Below are positions 8,407 to 16,248 of a stretch of DNA of 25,735 nt, one piece after another. Numbering within the stretch: position 1 is the first letter of the stretch; the number at the start of each line of letters is the position of its first letter. The DNA lies in the NCBI GenBank assembly GCA_964479445.1, contig CAYZMH010000052.1, positions 1-25,735 of the forward strand, given 5' to 3'. Origin of the DNA: CAYZMH01 sp964479445 (GTDB lineage: Bacteria; Bacteroidota; Bacteroidia; Bacteroidales; GCA-2748055). The notes beneath the pieces were generated by a model that worked only from the letters and a program-made list of their open reading frames with translations, had not been told where the DNA came from and ran no database searches. The position numbers were made by a program, and so were the translations under genes.

Positions 8407-9011
8407 ATTTCCAATAGTTGGATGGGAGCCGGTTCAATATCATACCTGTACCCCCACATGAGACCGTGCAACGGCTCTTTTGTTTGTGTGCGCCCTCTGA
8501 CAACAAACAGTTTTTGCTGCGGAATGCTGGTAAGGAGCATTTTCACCCGGTAAATTCGTTCCCGGTAAAGTGTTTCATGGATCCCGCTGCGGTTTCCCCA
8601 TGCCGGGATAATGTACTGACACTGCTCCACGGTCTCTGCAATCACCCGGTCGTTCTCCTCCCCGATCACCGCAACAGCACCTTCCTGTGCAAAGACCCGG
8701 TTCAGGTCAGCCGGATCGGTGGCGCGGTAGGCAAAGATATTGAGAATATGGATAACCCGTACATCCGGGAAACGATGATATACGAAGGTCTCTACTTTAC
8801 GGATGGTAGCATCGGCCAGTCCTGCATCCGCCGCACTTGGATTCTTCAGGATAACAGCCAGTTGATTCGCTCTTCCTTTATCAAACATGGAATTCAAATA
8901 CCTCATGGAAAGCCGGTAACGGTAGAGGCGGTCGGACGAAAACACCGCCCGGGTGTCTGACAGGTCCACCTGTTCAAAATGAGGTATGGTTCTTCCCAAT
9001 CTCGCTTTCAT
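8403..9011 (-). CDS. DUF1643 domain protein
   Basis: A 202-residue protein showing the DUF1643 landmarks: RYRLSMRYL near the start, LAVILKNPSAADAGLADATIRK (family pattern LNPSxADxxxxDxTxR), NIFAYRATDPADL, and later AWGNRSG. No catalytic function is established for the family. Here the usual LNPS is KNPS. It is the first gene of a four-gene unit with ABC-F, GWxTD and rlmB, and overlaps ABC-F by 4 nt, so the unit's promoter should lie in 9012-9103, shared with the divergent DUF302 gene. An out-of-frame ATG at 9014-9016 encodes only two codons before a stop. Confidence 0.82.
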   Translation of the reverse strand: MKARLGRTIPHFEQVDLSDTRAVFSSDRLYRYRLSMRYLNSMFDKGRANQLAVILKNPSAADAGLADATIRKVETFVYHRFPDVRVIHILNIFAYRATDPADLNRVFAQEGAVAVIGEENDRVIAETVEQCQYIIPAWGNRSGIHETLYRERIYRVKMLLTSIPQQKLFVVRGRTQTKEPLHGLMWGYRYDIEPAPIQLLEI

Positions 9012-9103
9012 TTCATGCTCATTTATAGATCCCTGCGTGCCTTAACAGAACAAAATCAACGGTGCGTTGTATTAGAAACATAACTCATTAAAACTCCTGA
9101 TGT

Positions 9104-9580
9104 ATGAAAAAAATGGTTCCCGGATTCCTTATCGGTATAGTCACCGGTGTCGTTATCACGTTCCTGGTCGTCTTTTTTGCTTCCCCATCGCTTATGATCC
9201 ATGAAGACAAAAGTACGTATGATTTTTCGACAACCGTAACCGAACTGGAAAAATCAGCTGCCGAGGCCGGCTGGAAAATTCCGAATGTAAATGACCTCCA
9301 GGCCACCCTGCACAAGTTTGGAAAAGATGTCCGGCAGGTAAAAGTGCTTTCACTCTGTCATCCCGAACATGCCTACAGGGTCCTGAGCCAGGATGACGAA
9401 CGGATTGTATCCTCCCTGATGCCGTGCCGGGTGGCAGTCTATGAGAAATCAGACGGATCGGTGCATGTAAGTCGTCTTAATTCCGGACTGATGTCCAGGC
9501 CCATGTCGAAGGTTATCCGGCAGACCATGTCCGATGCTGCAGTCGAAACCGAGGAGATTCTCCAGGCGGTTATCGAATAA
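9104..9580 (+). CDS. DUF302 protein with N-terminal membrane anchor
   Basis: A 158-residue protein. Residues 5-28 are a hydrophobic helix (VPGFLIGIVTGVVITFLVVFF) without a clear cleavage site, so probably an anchor. The rest is a DUF302 domain: an N-terminal FSTTVTELEKSAAEAGW helix and the core CHPEHAYRVLSQDDERIVSSLMPC followed by RVAVYEKSDGSVHVSRLN. Two cysteines (in the CHPE and MPC segments) flank the core. The function of DUF302 proteins is unknown. It is divergent from the DUF1643 unit across 92 nt and followed 70 nt later by rlmD, which has its own promoter. Confidence 0.85.
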   Translation: MKKMVPGFLIGIVTGVVITFLVVFFASPSLMIHEDKSTYDFSTTVTELEKSAAEAGWKIPNVNDLQATLHKFGKDVRQVKVLSLCHPEHAYRVLSQDDERIVSSLMPCRVAVYEKSDGSVHVSRLNSGLMSRPMSKVIRQTMSDAAVETEEILQAVIE

Positions 9581-9601
9581 CCGGGATTGGATCTCTTCCC
9601 G

Positions 9602-9634
9602 TTGCCTTACATGATTCCGCATTTATTATCTTTG
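9602..9634 (+). promoter_or_regulatory. Promoter for rlmD
   Basis: TATCTTTG (9627-9634) matches the Bacteroidota TAnnTTTG -7 element, with a TTG (9602-9604) 22 nt upstream as a possible -33 element. Transcription would start near 9641, leaving a leader of about 10 nt before the ATG at 9651. Confidence 0.55.
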
Positions 9635-9650
9635 TCCCAAAAGAGCAAAC

Positions 9651-11051
9651 ATGGGAAGGAGAAAGCTGCCGGCCTATACCGGCATTGAAGTGGAGGATAT
9701 AGCACTGGGAGGCAAGGCACTTGCGCGGAAAGATGACCTGGTGATCTTTATTGAAGGAGCGGTTCCGGGAGACGTGGTGGATGTCCAGGTGACCCGTAAA
9801 AAACGGAATTACCAGGAAGCCCGGGTAACAGCCTATCACACCTATTCCGAAAAACGGACCACCCCGTTTTGCCGCCATTTCGGAACCTGCGGGGGATGCA
9901 AGTGGCAACACCTTCCCTACGAGCAGCAACTTCATTATAAGCAAAAACAGGTGTATGATGCCCTGGAGAGGCTGGGTAAGCTGAATATTGAACAGAAACA
10001 CCCGATCCTGGGTTCTGCAAAAACCCGGTACTACCGTAACAAACTGGAGTACACCTTTTCCAACCACCGGTGGCTTAACGATGAAGAGATCCGGCAGGAG
10101 ACGGAATTTGAGCACAGGAACGGACTTGGTTTTCACGTTCCGGGAAGGTTTGACCGGGTGGTGGATGTCCATGAGTGCTTCCTGCAGGAGGATCCCAGCA
10201 ACAAGATCCGCAATACGCTCCGCGAGTTTGCCCTGAAAGAAAAGCTCACCTTCTATGATCACCATACCAATGAAGGACTGCTTCGTAATCTGATAATCCG
10301 CACCTCCACCCTGGATGAACTCATGGTGATCCTCTCGGTCCAGTATGATGAACCCGTGGTATACCGGATGCTGGAGCACCTTGACAGGGAAGTCCCGGGA
10401 ATCACCAGCCTGATGTACACCATCAACCCGAAGAAGAACGAAACGCTCTACGATTTGGATATCCAGACTTTCCGGGGCAGGGATCATATCGTTGAAACGC
10501 TGGACGGACTCACATTCAAGATCGGTCCGAAATCGTTTTTCCAGACCAACAGTTACCAGGCACTGAACCTTTACCGGGTTGCACGGGAGTTCGCCGGACT
10601 GTCAGGTACGGAAACCGTGTATGATCTTTATACCGGGACCGGTACAATCGCCAATTACATGGCCCCCTCCGCACGCCATGTCATCGGCATTGAGTCGGTA
10701 CCCGAAGCTATTGAGGATGCCAGGGTGAATGCCGGACTTAACAAACTGGATAATACCTCGTTCTTTGCAGGAGATATGAAAGATCTCTTTACGGGTGAAT
10801 TCATCGCAGCGAACGGACGACCCGATGTTCTGATCACCGATCCGCCCCGGGCCGGCATGCACCCGAAAGTGGTGGAACGGGTCATTGAAGCAGGTCCGCC
10901 ACGTATCGTCTATGTAAGCTGCAATCCGGCCACCCAGGCCCGGGATGCCGCGTTGTTGTCAGAACACTATCACATCAGGCAGTCTCAACCCGTCGATATG
11001 TTTCCCCATACGCCCCACATCGAAAATGTGCTGCTTATGGAACGGTCATAA
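9651..11051 (+). CDS. rlmD: 23S rRNA (uracil-C5)-methyltransferase RlmD (TrmA/RumA family)
   Basis: A 466-residue enzyme that methylates C5 of a 23S rRNA uridine (U1939 in E. coli). An N-terminal TRAM RNA-binding domain (about 1-65) is followed by the four cysteines of a [4Fe-4S] cluster (C74, C80, C83, C176). The methyltransferase domain has YDLYTGTGTIANYM for SAM binding, ITDPPRAGMHP, the catalytic nucleophile C424 in YVSCNPATQARD, and the general-base glutamate E458 in IENVLLMER. Some bacterial members modify both U1939 and U747, so RlmCD-like activity cannot be excluded. It converges on agcS with a 5-nt gap. Confidence 0.9.
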   Translation: MGRRKLPAYTGIEVEDIALGGKALARKDDLVIFIEGAVPGDVVDVQVTRKKRNYQEARVTAYHTYSEKRTTPFCRHFGTCGGCKWQHLPYEQQLHYKQKQVYDALERLGKLNIEQKHPILGSAKTRYYRNKLEYTFSNHRWLNDEEIRQETEFEHRNGLGFHVPGRFDRVVDVHECFLQEDPSNKIRNTLREFALKEKLTFYDHHTNEGLLRNLIIRTSTLDELMVILSVQYDEPVVYRMLEHLDREVPGITSLMYTINPKKNETLYDLDIQTFRGRDHIVETLDGLTFKIGPKSFFQTNSYQALNLYRVAREFAGLSGTETVYDLYTGTGTIANYMAPSARHVIGIESVPEAIEDARVNAGLNKLDNTSFFAGDMKDLFTGEFIAANGRPDVLITDPPRAGMHPKVVERVIEAGPPRIVYVSCNPATQARDAALLSEHYHIRQSQPVDMFPHTPHIENVLLMERS

Positions 11052-11056
11052 AGGGA

Positions 11057-12823
11057 CTATTTCCTTTCACCCATGGGCAGTTTTTCGTTCGGCCAGTCGC
11101 GTTTGAAATCCCTCCAGTACTCCCTGATAACGTTGCGCATATCCCTGTGCAGGATCAGGATACCAACCAGGTTGGGGATGGTCATGATCACAATGGTGAT
11201 GTAGGAGAGATTCCACACGATGGTGGTATCGGTGAAAGAAGCGATAAAGAAACCGACCACGTAGAGCATCCGGTAATAGATCACGTATTTGGTACCAAAA
11301 AGGTAGGTGACCGCCCTTCCGCCGTAATACGACCACGAGATCGCCGTGGAAAAGGCAAACAAGAGCAACCCTATCGATACAATGTACTGTCCCCAGCGTC
11401 CCATCACACTGCGTGTAAACGCCTCCGCGGTAAGGGGTGCCGAGTGGATCAGCGAACGGCCTGTAAGGTAGACCTCCTCCCCTTCGAATGTTTCAGCGGT
11501 CAGGTCGGGATTGCCCTCCACCACACTCAATCCCCCGGTGAACGGTTGATCTTCTCTCATAACCCGGATATTCTCGGCAAAGGATTCTGCATGCAGGATC
11601 GTGGCATCAGTGGTCATGATCACGCCATCCTCCACTGCCAGGACTCCGTTGTATACCGGCAGGGTGGTATCGTTGCTGAAAAACCGGCTCATGGCGCGTG
11701 AATCGGCCGGATCATCCTCCTGGTAGGTTCCGTCCAGCACCACCATATCGGCCTGCTCAAACTTGTTCTCCAGCTTCTCATTCCACACCCCCGAGGAGAG
11801 CAATACCAGTCCGGTTAACGTACAGATAAGGATGGTGTCAATAAACGGACCCAGCAGGGCAACGATCCCCTCCGAAACCGGCTCCTGGGCACGCGCTGAA
11901 GCATGCGCAATGGGTGCCGATCCCTGTCCGGCCTCGTTGGAAAAAAGTCCGCGGTTCACCCCCTTGTTAAAGGTAAAAGCAAACCCGGCCCCCAGGAAGC
12001 CGCCCACGGCCGCACTGCCGGTGAAGGCATCACTGAAGATAGCCCCCAGCGAAGGCAGAATATTTTCATAGTTGGTGCCGATCACCAGCACTGCCCCTAC
12101 AAAATAGATCAGTCCCATGGCAGGTACCAGCCTGGAGGTCACCTTGGCTATCCGCCTGATCCCCCCGATAATCACCAGTCCGAGTAAAACCGCCAGCACT
12201 CCGCCGGAGATAATGTGTTTGATCCCGAAAGTGGAAAACAGCGCATCCGAAATGCTGTTGATCTGGGGCAGATTCCCTGTTCCAAACGATGAAAGAATGG
12301 TAGCCAGGGCAAAGAAAGCCCCCAGTACCGCCCCTGTTTTGATCACCTTCCCCGAAGGGGTCTTGATATTCAACCGCTTCTTCATATAATACATCGGTCC
12401 CCCGGATACCGTACCGTCGGGAAGAATATCACGGTACTTGTGCGAGATGGATACCTCCACGAATTTAAGCGTCATCCCGAATACCGCTGTAACCAGCATC
12501 CAGAAAAGCGCTGCCGGTCCGCCCAGGTGAATCGCCAGGGCCACCCCGGCAATGTTACCGGTCCCTATCGTTCCTGAAAGCGCTGTAGCAAGCGCCTGGA
12601 AATGCGTTGTATCTCCAATGTCACCGGCCTGGTCATATTTGCCCCTGGCGATCTTGATCGCATGCCGGAAATACCGGAATTGCGGGAAACCAAGGTAGAT
12701 GGTAAAAAAGGCTCCGGTTCCCAGTAATAAAAAGACAAACCAGGGATGTCCACCCAGGTAATCATTAAGGAAAAGCAGAAAGTTGTTAATCTTTTGCATA
12801 AAAGGCACGTTTAGGGTTAGCAT
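11057..12823 (-). CDS. agcS: Sodium:alanine/glycine symporter, AgcS family, with large insertion
   Basis: An inner-membrane Na+/amino-acid symporter of 588 residues, longer than the usual 450-540. Family blocks are clear: ATALSGTIGTGNIAGVALAIHLGGPAALFWM (79-110), FNKGVNRGLFSNEAGQGSAPIAHASA (285-310) and LLLFAFSTAISWSYYG (486-501). About 115 residues (348-462), rich in Asp/Glu/Thr, are inserted between TLTGLVLLSSGVW and LTAEAFTRS. I place this insert in a loop, probably external. The start could be the ATG at 12823 or the one at 12799 (MQKINNF); a TATTTTTA -7-like element at 12840-12833 almost touches 12823 and favours 12799. It follows the hybrid kinase on the same strand across a structured 174-nt spacer. 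Confidence 0.9.
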   Translation of the reverse strand: MLTLNVPFMQKINNFLLFLNDYLGGHPWFVFLLLGTGAFFTIYLGFPQFRYFRHAIKIARGKYDQAGDIGDTTHFQALATALSGTIGTGNIAGVALAIHLGGPAALFWMLVTAVFGMTLKFVEVSISHKYRDILPDGTVSGGPMYYMKKRLNIKTPSGKVIKTGAVLGAFFALATILSSFGTGNLPQINSISDALFSTFGIKHIISGGVLAVLLGLVIIGGIRRIAKVTSRLVPAMGLIYFVGAVLVIGTNYENILPSLGAIFSDAFTGSAAVGGFLGAGFAFTFNKGVNRGLFSNEAGQGSAPIAHASARAQEPVSEGIVALLGPFIDTILICTLTGLVLLSSGVWNEKLENKFEQADMVVLDGTYQEDDPADSRAMSRFFSNDTTLPVYNGVLAVEDGVIMTTDATILHAESFAENIRVMREDQPFTGGLSVVEGNPDLTAETFEGEEVYLTGRSLIHSAPLTAEAFTRSVMGRWGQYIVSIGLLLFAFSTAISWSYYGGRAVTYLFGTKYVIYYRMLYVVGFFIASFTDTTIVWNLSYITIVIMTIPNLVGILILHRDMRNVIREYWRDFKRDWPNEKLPMGERK

Positions 12824-12885
12824 GAATGGAGGTAAAAATAGTAATTATTTGGAAACTTGAAAGATCCTCACCCATTTCCCTGACT

Positions 12886-12977
12886 GGTGCCGGGGCTCCC
12901 GCACCATTGCGGTGCACTCGGTTTTATCGTGCAAAGGAGCATGTGTAATTTTCCCCTGCGGCTTTCTCCCGTTGCAC
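12886..12977 (-). other. Structured spacer between the hybrid kinase and agcS (candidate RNA leader)
   Basis: On the minus strand this region can form a long-range stem GTGCAA (12977-12972) with TTGCAC (12934-12929), extended by GGAG/CTCC. A hairpin GCACC-GCAAT-GGTGC follows (12915-12901), then a stronger hairpin GGTGC-GGG-AGC-CCC-G-GCACC (12905-12886). The last two share the GGTGC at 12905-12901 and cannot form together. There is no T-tract after either, so they are not standard terminators. Such exclusive hairpins ahead of a transporter gene suggest a regulated leader, but no known riboswitch family was recognised. Confidence 0.35.
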
Positions 12978-12997
12978 AATGAATGGTTTGGACTGCA

Positions 12998-15331
12998 TCA
13001 CTTCCCTGCCACCCGGGAGATGAGCGTAATGATCTCCCCGGCAACATAGGGCTTGGAGAAATACTCGTCGAACCCGAGTGCCAGGAACCGGTCCCGGTCT
13101 CCCTGCAGGGCATAAGCCGACTGCGCGATGATCTTTGCCCCGGGGTACTTTTCCCGTATGATGCGGAACGTCTGTTCGCCGGTAAGTATAGGCATCTGCA
13201 AATCCATCAGGATCACATCCGGCATGCGTTCCGAGTCCAGGTATACAAGGGCTTCATACCCCGAATATGCCGGGAAGGTCTCCACCCCTTCGCCTGCCAG
13301 GATCTCCTGCAGGAGGGTCACAGAATCTGTATCGTCATCCACGACCAGGATCTGCAGTCCCTTCACATCCACCGGCTCCTCATCGCCAGCCCGTTTACCG
13401 GTATGATCCAGGGTGACTCCTGTATCAAGTGGTAGTTCCACGTAGAAAACGGAGCCTTTTCCCACCTCCGACTCCAACCAGATGCGACCGCCCAGCATAC
13501 GGACCAGGTTCCGGGAGATGGCCAGGCCTAATCCGGTCCCCCCGTGCGTTCGGGTATTGGTATCCTCCACCTGCCGGAACTGGTCGAATATGATATCAAA
13601 ATCCTTTTTATCAATGCCGATCCCGGTATCTGATACAAAGAACTGAACACGATTATCATCCCGGAGACGGTAACCAAAACCAACCACCCCTTCATCGGTA
13701 AACTTAATGGCATTGTTGACCAGGTTTTGCATGATCTGCATCAGCCGCACCATATCGGTCTCCATAGCAAGATCAGGATGGCCGGGATCCGGATCATAGC
13801 TGATCTCCAGTTGCTCTTTCCTTCGTTGCCCGGCCTCCTCGTTTGCCACCTGGTTTAATTCCCTGAAAAGATTGGGCAGATGAACCGTTGAAAACACGAT
13901 GGGCAACTGGTTGCTCTCAATCTTGGCCAGGTCGATGATATCGGAGATCAGGGCAATCAGGCGGACTGAATTCCGGTTGATCCTTTGCGCATACTCTTTC
14001 CTGGAAGATGCATCCAGGTCAAGTTCGCTGAGAAGGTTGGCAAATCCCACGATGGAGTTCATGGGGGTTCGTATCTCATGGGACATGTTGGCCAGGAAGG
14101 CCGACTTCAGCTTGTCACTCTCCTCGGCCTGTTGTTTGGCTTCAAGCAGTTCCTGCTGCACTTTCATGAGCCCGGAGGTGTCTCTTACTACCATAAGCAC
14201 CCGGGGTTGTTTATCATCCCCCTCATGCAGGAGTACGCTTTTCGAAGACATATGCAGGTAATGGCCGTCTTTATGTTGCACCCGGTATTCCGACGAGGCG
14301 GTGCCGTTCTCCAGCAGCTCATTCCGTTTTTCATCGATATAGGCAACATCATCGGGATGCACCTTCTCCCGGTTTTCGCGAACAAAATACTCCTCCTTCG
14401 AATACCCGAGCGATTCATAAAAAGCCGCATTGGTCAGCACAATACTACCATCCAGTCCGAACACCCCGATGCGGTCGTTGGCACTCTGGATCACACTCCG
14501 GTAGAGGTTCTCGCTCTCCCTCAGTTCATGTTCCATCTCCTTCCAGCCGGTCATGTCGTCCAGCATCACAAGGATCAGCTGCCGGCCCGTGAGACTGAAC
14601 ATATGCGCATATACTGATATATTCTTCTTCTCCTTGTTCCAGTTTATCAACTCCGTTTCAAATGAGATAGTCTCATCCTCCAGGATCTGTTCAAACAACT
14701 TATTACCGCTCTTTTTCATACCCCGGTTTCCAAACAGCCGGGGATCCATTCCGATCAGCTCCCGGTGGTCACACCCGTAAAGCACACCGGCAGCTTTGTT
14801 TGCATCAACCACCTTCACGCTTTCATACCCCTGCTGAGCCTCCAGGATAATGACTGCCTCCTGTGTGTGGTGGAAAATAAACTCGAATTTACTCCCCTCC
14901 TCGATCCGGTTCAGAATCTGGTTGTACCGCTGTGATACATCCATGCTTATCCCCCCGACCATAAGGGGGTTTCCTCGTTCATCCCTGGCCACTACCGCAC
15001 CCCGGTTGTAGAACCAGTGCCACCTGTTGTCTATTTTGAGACGGAACTCCTTCTCATAGTAATCCAGCTCCCCGCTGATCAGTTTCGAAAACAGCGCTTC
15101 GTGCTCTTTGATGTCCTCCGGATGCAGGTTACGGTCGATGGTTGGAATACCTCCGTCATACTCCTCCTCGGAGTATCCCAGCAACTCGATCAATTCCGGA
15201 CTGATATAGAGGTGCTGGCCGGAAACACTCCAGTACCACCAATGGATCTGCATGCTTTGCAGGGCACTCCTGAAGGCATCGGAGGGTTGAAGGAACTCAC
15301 GCGGAATATGCGAAGAAAGGTCGTCTGGCAC
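12998..15331 (-). CDS. Hybrid sensor histidine kinase with three PAS domains and a receiver
   Basis: A 777-residue protein with no membrane segment, so a cytosolic sensor. Order: PAS1 (about 25-135), PAS2 (148-262), PAS3 (273-388), a short coiled coil, HisKA with phospho-acceptor H418 in NMSHEIRTPMN, HATPase_c with N540 (NLVNNAIKF), DTGIGI (568-573) and GGTGLGL (597-603), and a C-terminal receiver (660-777) with the acidic pair DDD (665-667), phospho-acceptor D710 and K760. All residues for autophosphorylation and internal phosphotransfer are present. There is no HPt or DNA-binding output domain, so the downstream partner is elsewhere. The start is a GTG; the next in-frame ATG (M27, 15253) would clip PAS1, and an in-frame stop at 15346-15344 blocks a longer start. 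Confidence 0.9.
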   Translation of the reverse strand: MPDDLSSHIPREFLQPSDAFRSALQSMQIHWWYWSVSGQHLYISPELIELLGYSEEEYDGGIPTIDRNLHPEDIKEHEALFSKLISGELDYYEKEFRLKIDNRWHWFYNRGAVVARDERGNPLMVGGISMDVSQRYNQILNRIEEGSKFEFIFHHTQEAVIILEAQQGYESVKVVDANKAAGVLYGCDHRELIGMDPRLFGNRGMKKSGNKLFEQILEDETISFETELINWNKEKKNISVYAHMFSLTGRQLILVMLDDMTGWKEMEHELRESENLYRSVIQSANDRIGVFGLDGSIVLTNAAFYESLGYSKEEYFVRENREKVHPDDVAYIDEKRNELLENGTASSEYRVQHKDGHYLHMSSKSVLLHEGDDKQPRVLMVVRDTSGLMKVQQELLEAKQQAEESDKLKSAFLANMSHEIRTPMNSIVGFANLLSELDLDASSRKEYAQRINRNSVRLIALISDIIDLAKIESNQLPIVFSTVHLPNLFRELNQVANEEAGQRRKEQLEISYDPDPGHPDLAMETDMVRLMQIMQNLVNNAIKFTDEGVVGFGYRLRDDNRVQFFVSDTGIGIDKKDFDIIFDQFRQVEDTNTRTHGGTGLGLAISRNLVRMLGGRIWLESEVGKGSVFYVELPLDTGVTLDHTGKRAGDEEPVDVKGLQILVVDDDTDSVTLLQEILAGEGVETFPAYSGYEALVYLDSERMPDVILMDLQMPILTGEQTFRIIREKYPGAKIIAQSAYALQGDRDRFLALGFDEYFSKPYVAGEIITLISRVAGK

Positions 15332-15397
15332 GCCTGGCAGGTTTTAACTGTTGAACGGTTCGTTGATCCGGGCAATACATTGCAACCGGGATTATCA

Positions 15398-15426
15398 TAA
15401 AGATACTATTTTTTAGATGGTCCAAA
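15398..15426 (-). promoter_or_regulatory. Promoter for the hybrid kinase gene
   Basis: Minus strand TTTG (15426-15423), a 17-nt spacer, then TATCTTTA (15405-15398), a one-base departure from TAnnTTTG. It lies about 67 nt before the GTG start at 15331, in the 129-nt gap shared with the divergent DUF2461 gene. Confidence 0.4.
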
Positions 15427-15460
15427 ACATTCTGTTTATCATTTTGTTTACACTACCAAT

Positions 15461-16123
15461 ATGGAGAAGATCCTGAACTTCCTTTCGGAACTGGACCAGA
15501 ACAACCACCGTGAATGGTTTAATGCCCATAAACCGGTTTACCAGGAGGCGCGTCACCGGTTCCTGGATGTGATCCGGGATGTCATCGCCCGGATGCAGCT
15601 TGTGGATCCCATGCTGGCCAACCTGGAAGCCCAGGATACTGCATTCAGAATTTACCGCGATGTACGGTTCTCCAAAAACAAAGATCCCTATAAAACCCAT
15701 TTTGCAGCATTCCTGGCCAAAGGCGGGCGAAAAAGCGGAAACAGCGGGTACTACATCCATATCCACCCCGAAGAATCCTTCGTTGGCGGAGGCATTTACA
15801 GTCCGGATAAAGACACCCTACGCGCCATCCGCCAGGAGATCCTCTTCCAGCCCGAACAGTTCAGATCCATCATCCGGGAGGCAGGGGAACAGGGACTCAC
15901 CATGATGGAAAAAGACAAACTAAAAACCGGTCCGAAAGATTTCCCTAAAGACTCCCCGCATATCGATCTGATCAAATACAAACACTATATCCTCTCGGCC
16001 TCCCTGGAGCGAGAGATCGTTCGGTCCCCAGAGTTTGCCGACCTTTGTACCGGGCGGTTGGCTCCCATGAAACCCTTTAACGATTTTCTGAATACTGCCC
16101 GTGATTTCACCGGCAATCACTAG
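15461..16123 (+). CDS. DUF2461 family protein
   Basis: A 220-residue protein matching the DUF2461 (TIGR02453) family along its full length: FLSELDQNNHREWFNAHKPVYQEAR at the start, then FRIYRDVRFSKNKDPYKTHFAAFLAKGG, and GYYIHIHPEESFVGGGIYSPD. No enzymatic activity is established for the family. It is divergent from the hybrid kinase, and no exact -7 element is visible upstream (TCATTTTG at 15439-15446 is nearest). The thioredoxin promoter follows within 60 nt of its stop. Confidence 0.88.
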   Translation: MEKILNFLSELDQNNHREWFNAHKPVYQEARHRFLDVIRDVIARMQLVDPMLANLEAQDTAFRIYRDVRFSKNKDPYKTHFAAFLAKGGRKSGNSGYYIHIHPEESFVGGGIYSPDKDTLRAIRQEILFQPEQFRSIIREAGEQGLTMMEKDKLKTGPKDFPKDSPHIDLIKYKHYILSASLEREIVRSPEFADLCTGRLAPMKPFNDFLNTARDFTGNH

Positions 16124-16133
16124 GAAATCCGGA

Positions 16134-16153
16134 TCTGTGACATTTGTTACAGA
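16134..16153 (+). promoter_or_regulatory. CRP-type palindromic operator upstream of the thioredoxin pair
   Basis: A dyad with half-sites TCTGT and ACAGA, centred at 16143.5. The core TGTGA-N6-TTACA differs by one base from the CRP-type site TGTGA-N6-TCACA. It sits about 40 nt upstream of the transcription start inferred from the -7 element at 16173-16180, the usual place for a class II activator. As RNA it could also form an 8-bp hairpin at the end of the DUF2461 gene, but no T-tract follows. Confidence 0.45.
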
Positions 16154-16172
16154 CAGTCAGTAACCCCCTTAC

Positions 16173-16180
16173 TATTTTTG
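16173..16180 (+). promoter_or_regulatory. -7 promoter element for the thioredoxin genes
   Basis: TATTTTTG matches TAnnTTTG exactly. No TTTG -33 element occurs at 17-22 nt; the upstream position is taken by the CRP-like palindrome. The leader to the ATG at 16249 is about 65 nt and A-rich. Confidence 0.55.
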
Positions 16181-16248
16181 CACTGTAAGTTTAACGATAA
16201 AAAAACGACTAAAGAAAACAAATAAGAACAGCTAAAATCTAAAAGATC

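Noticed and set aside
9570..10487. A 305-residue open frame on the minus strand opposite rlmD, and similar long antisense frames at 843-1697, 2824-3633 and 7534-8400.
   Set aside because: Each mirrors a real gene with clear motifs on the other strand; none shows a recognisable domain or credible start.
12824..12997. A glycine or cobalamin riboswitch ahead of agcS.
   Set aside because: An AGTCAGG string resembles part of the B12 box, but the rest of that box and the glycine aptamer cores are absent. Only generic hairpins remain, reported as an unknown structured spacer.
15439..15446. TCATTTTG as the -7 element of the DUF2461 gene.
   Set aside because: It breaks a fixed position of TAnnTTTG and no -33 element is found at the right distance; too weak to list as a promoter.
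16134..16153. The dyad as a terminator of the DUF2461 gene.
   Set aside because: Its stem is short, with a G·T pair, and no T-run follows. The CRP-like symmetry and position relative to the promoter fit an operator better.
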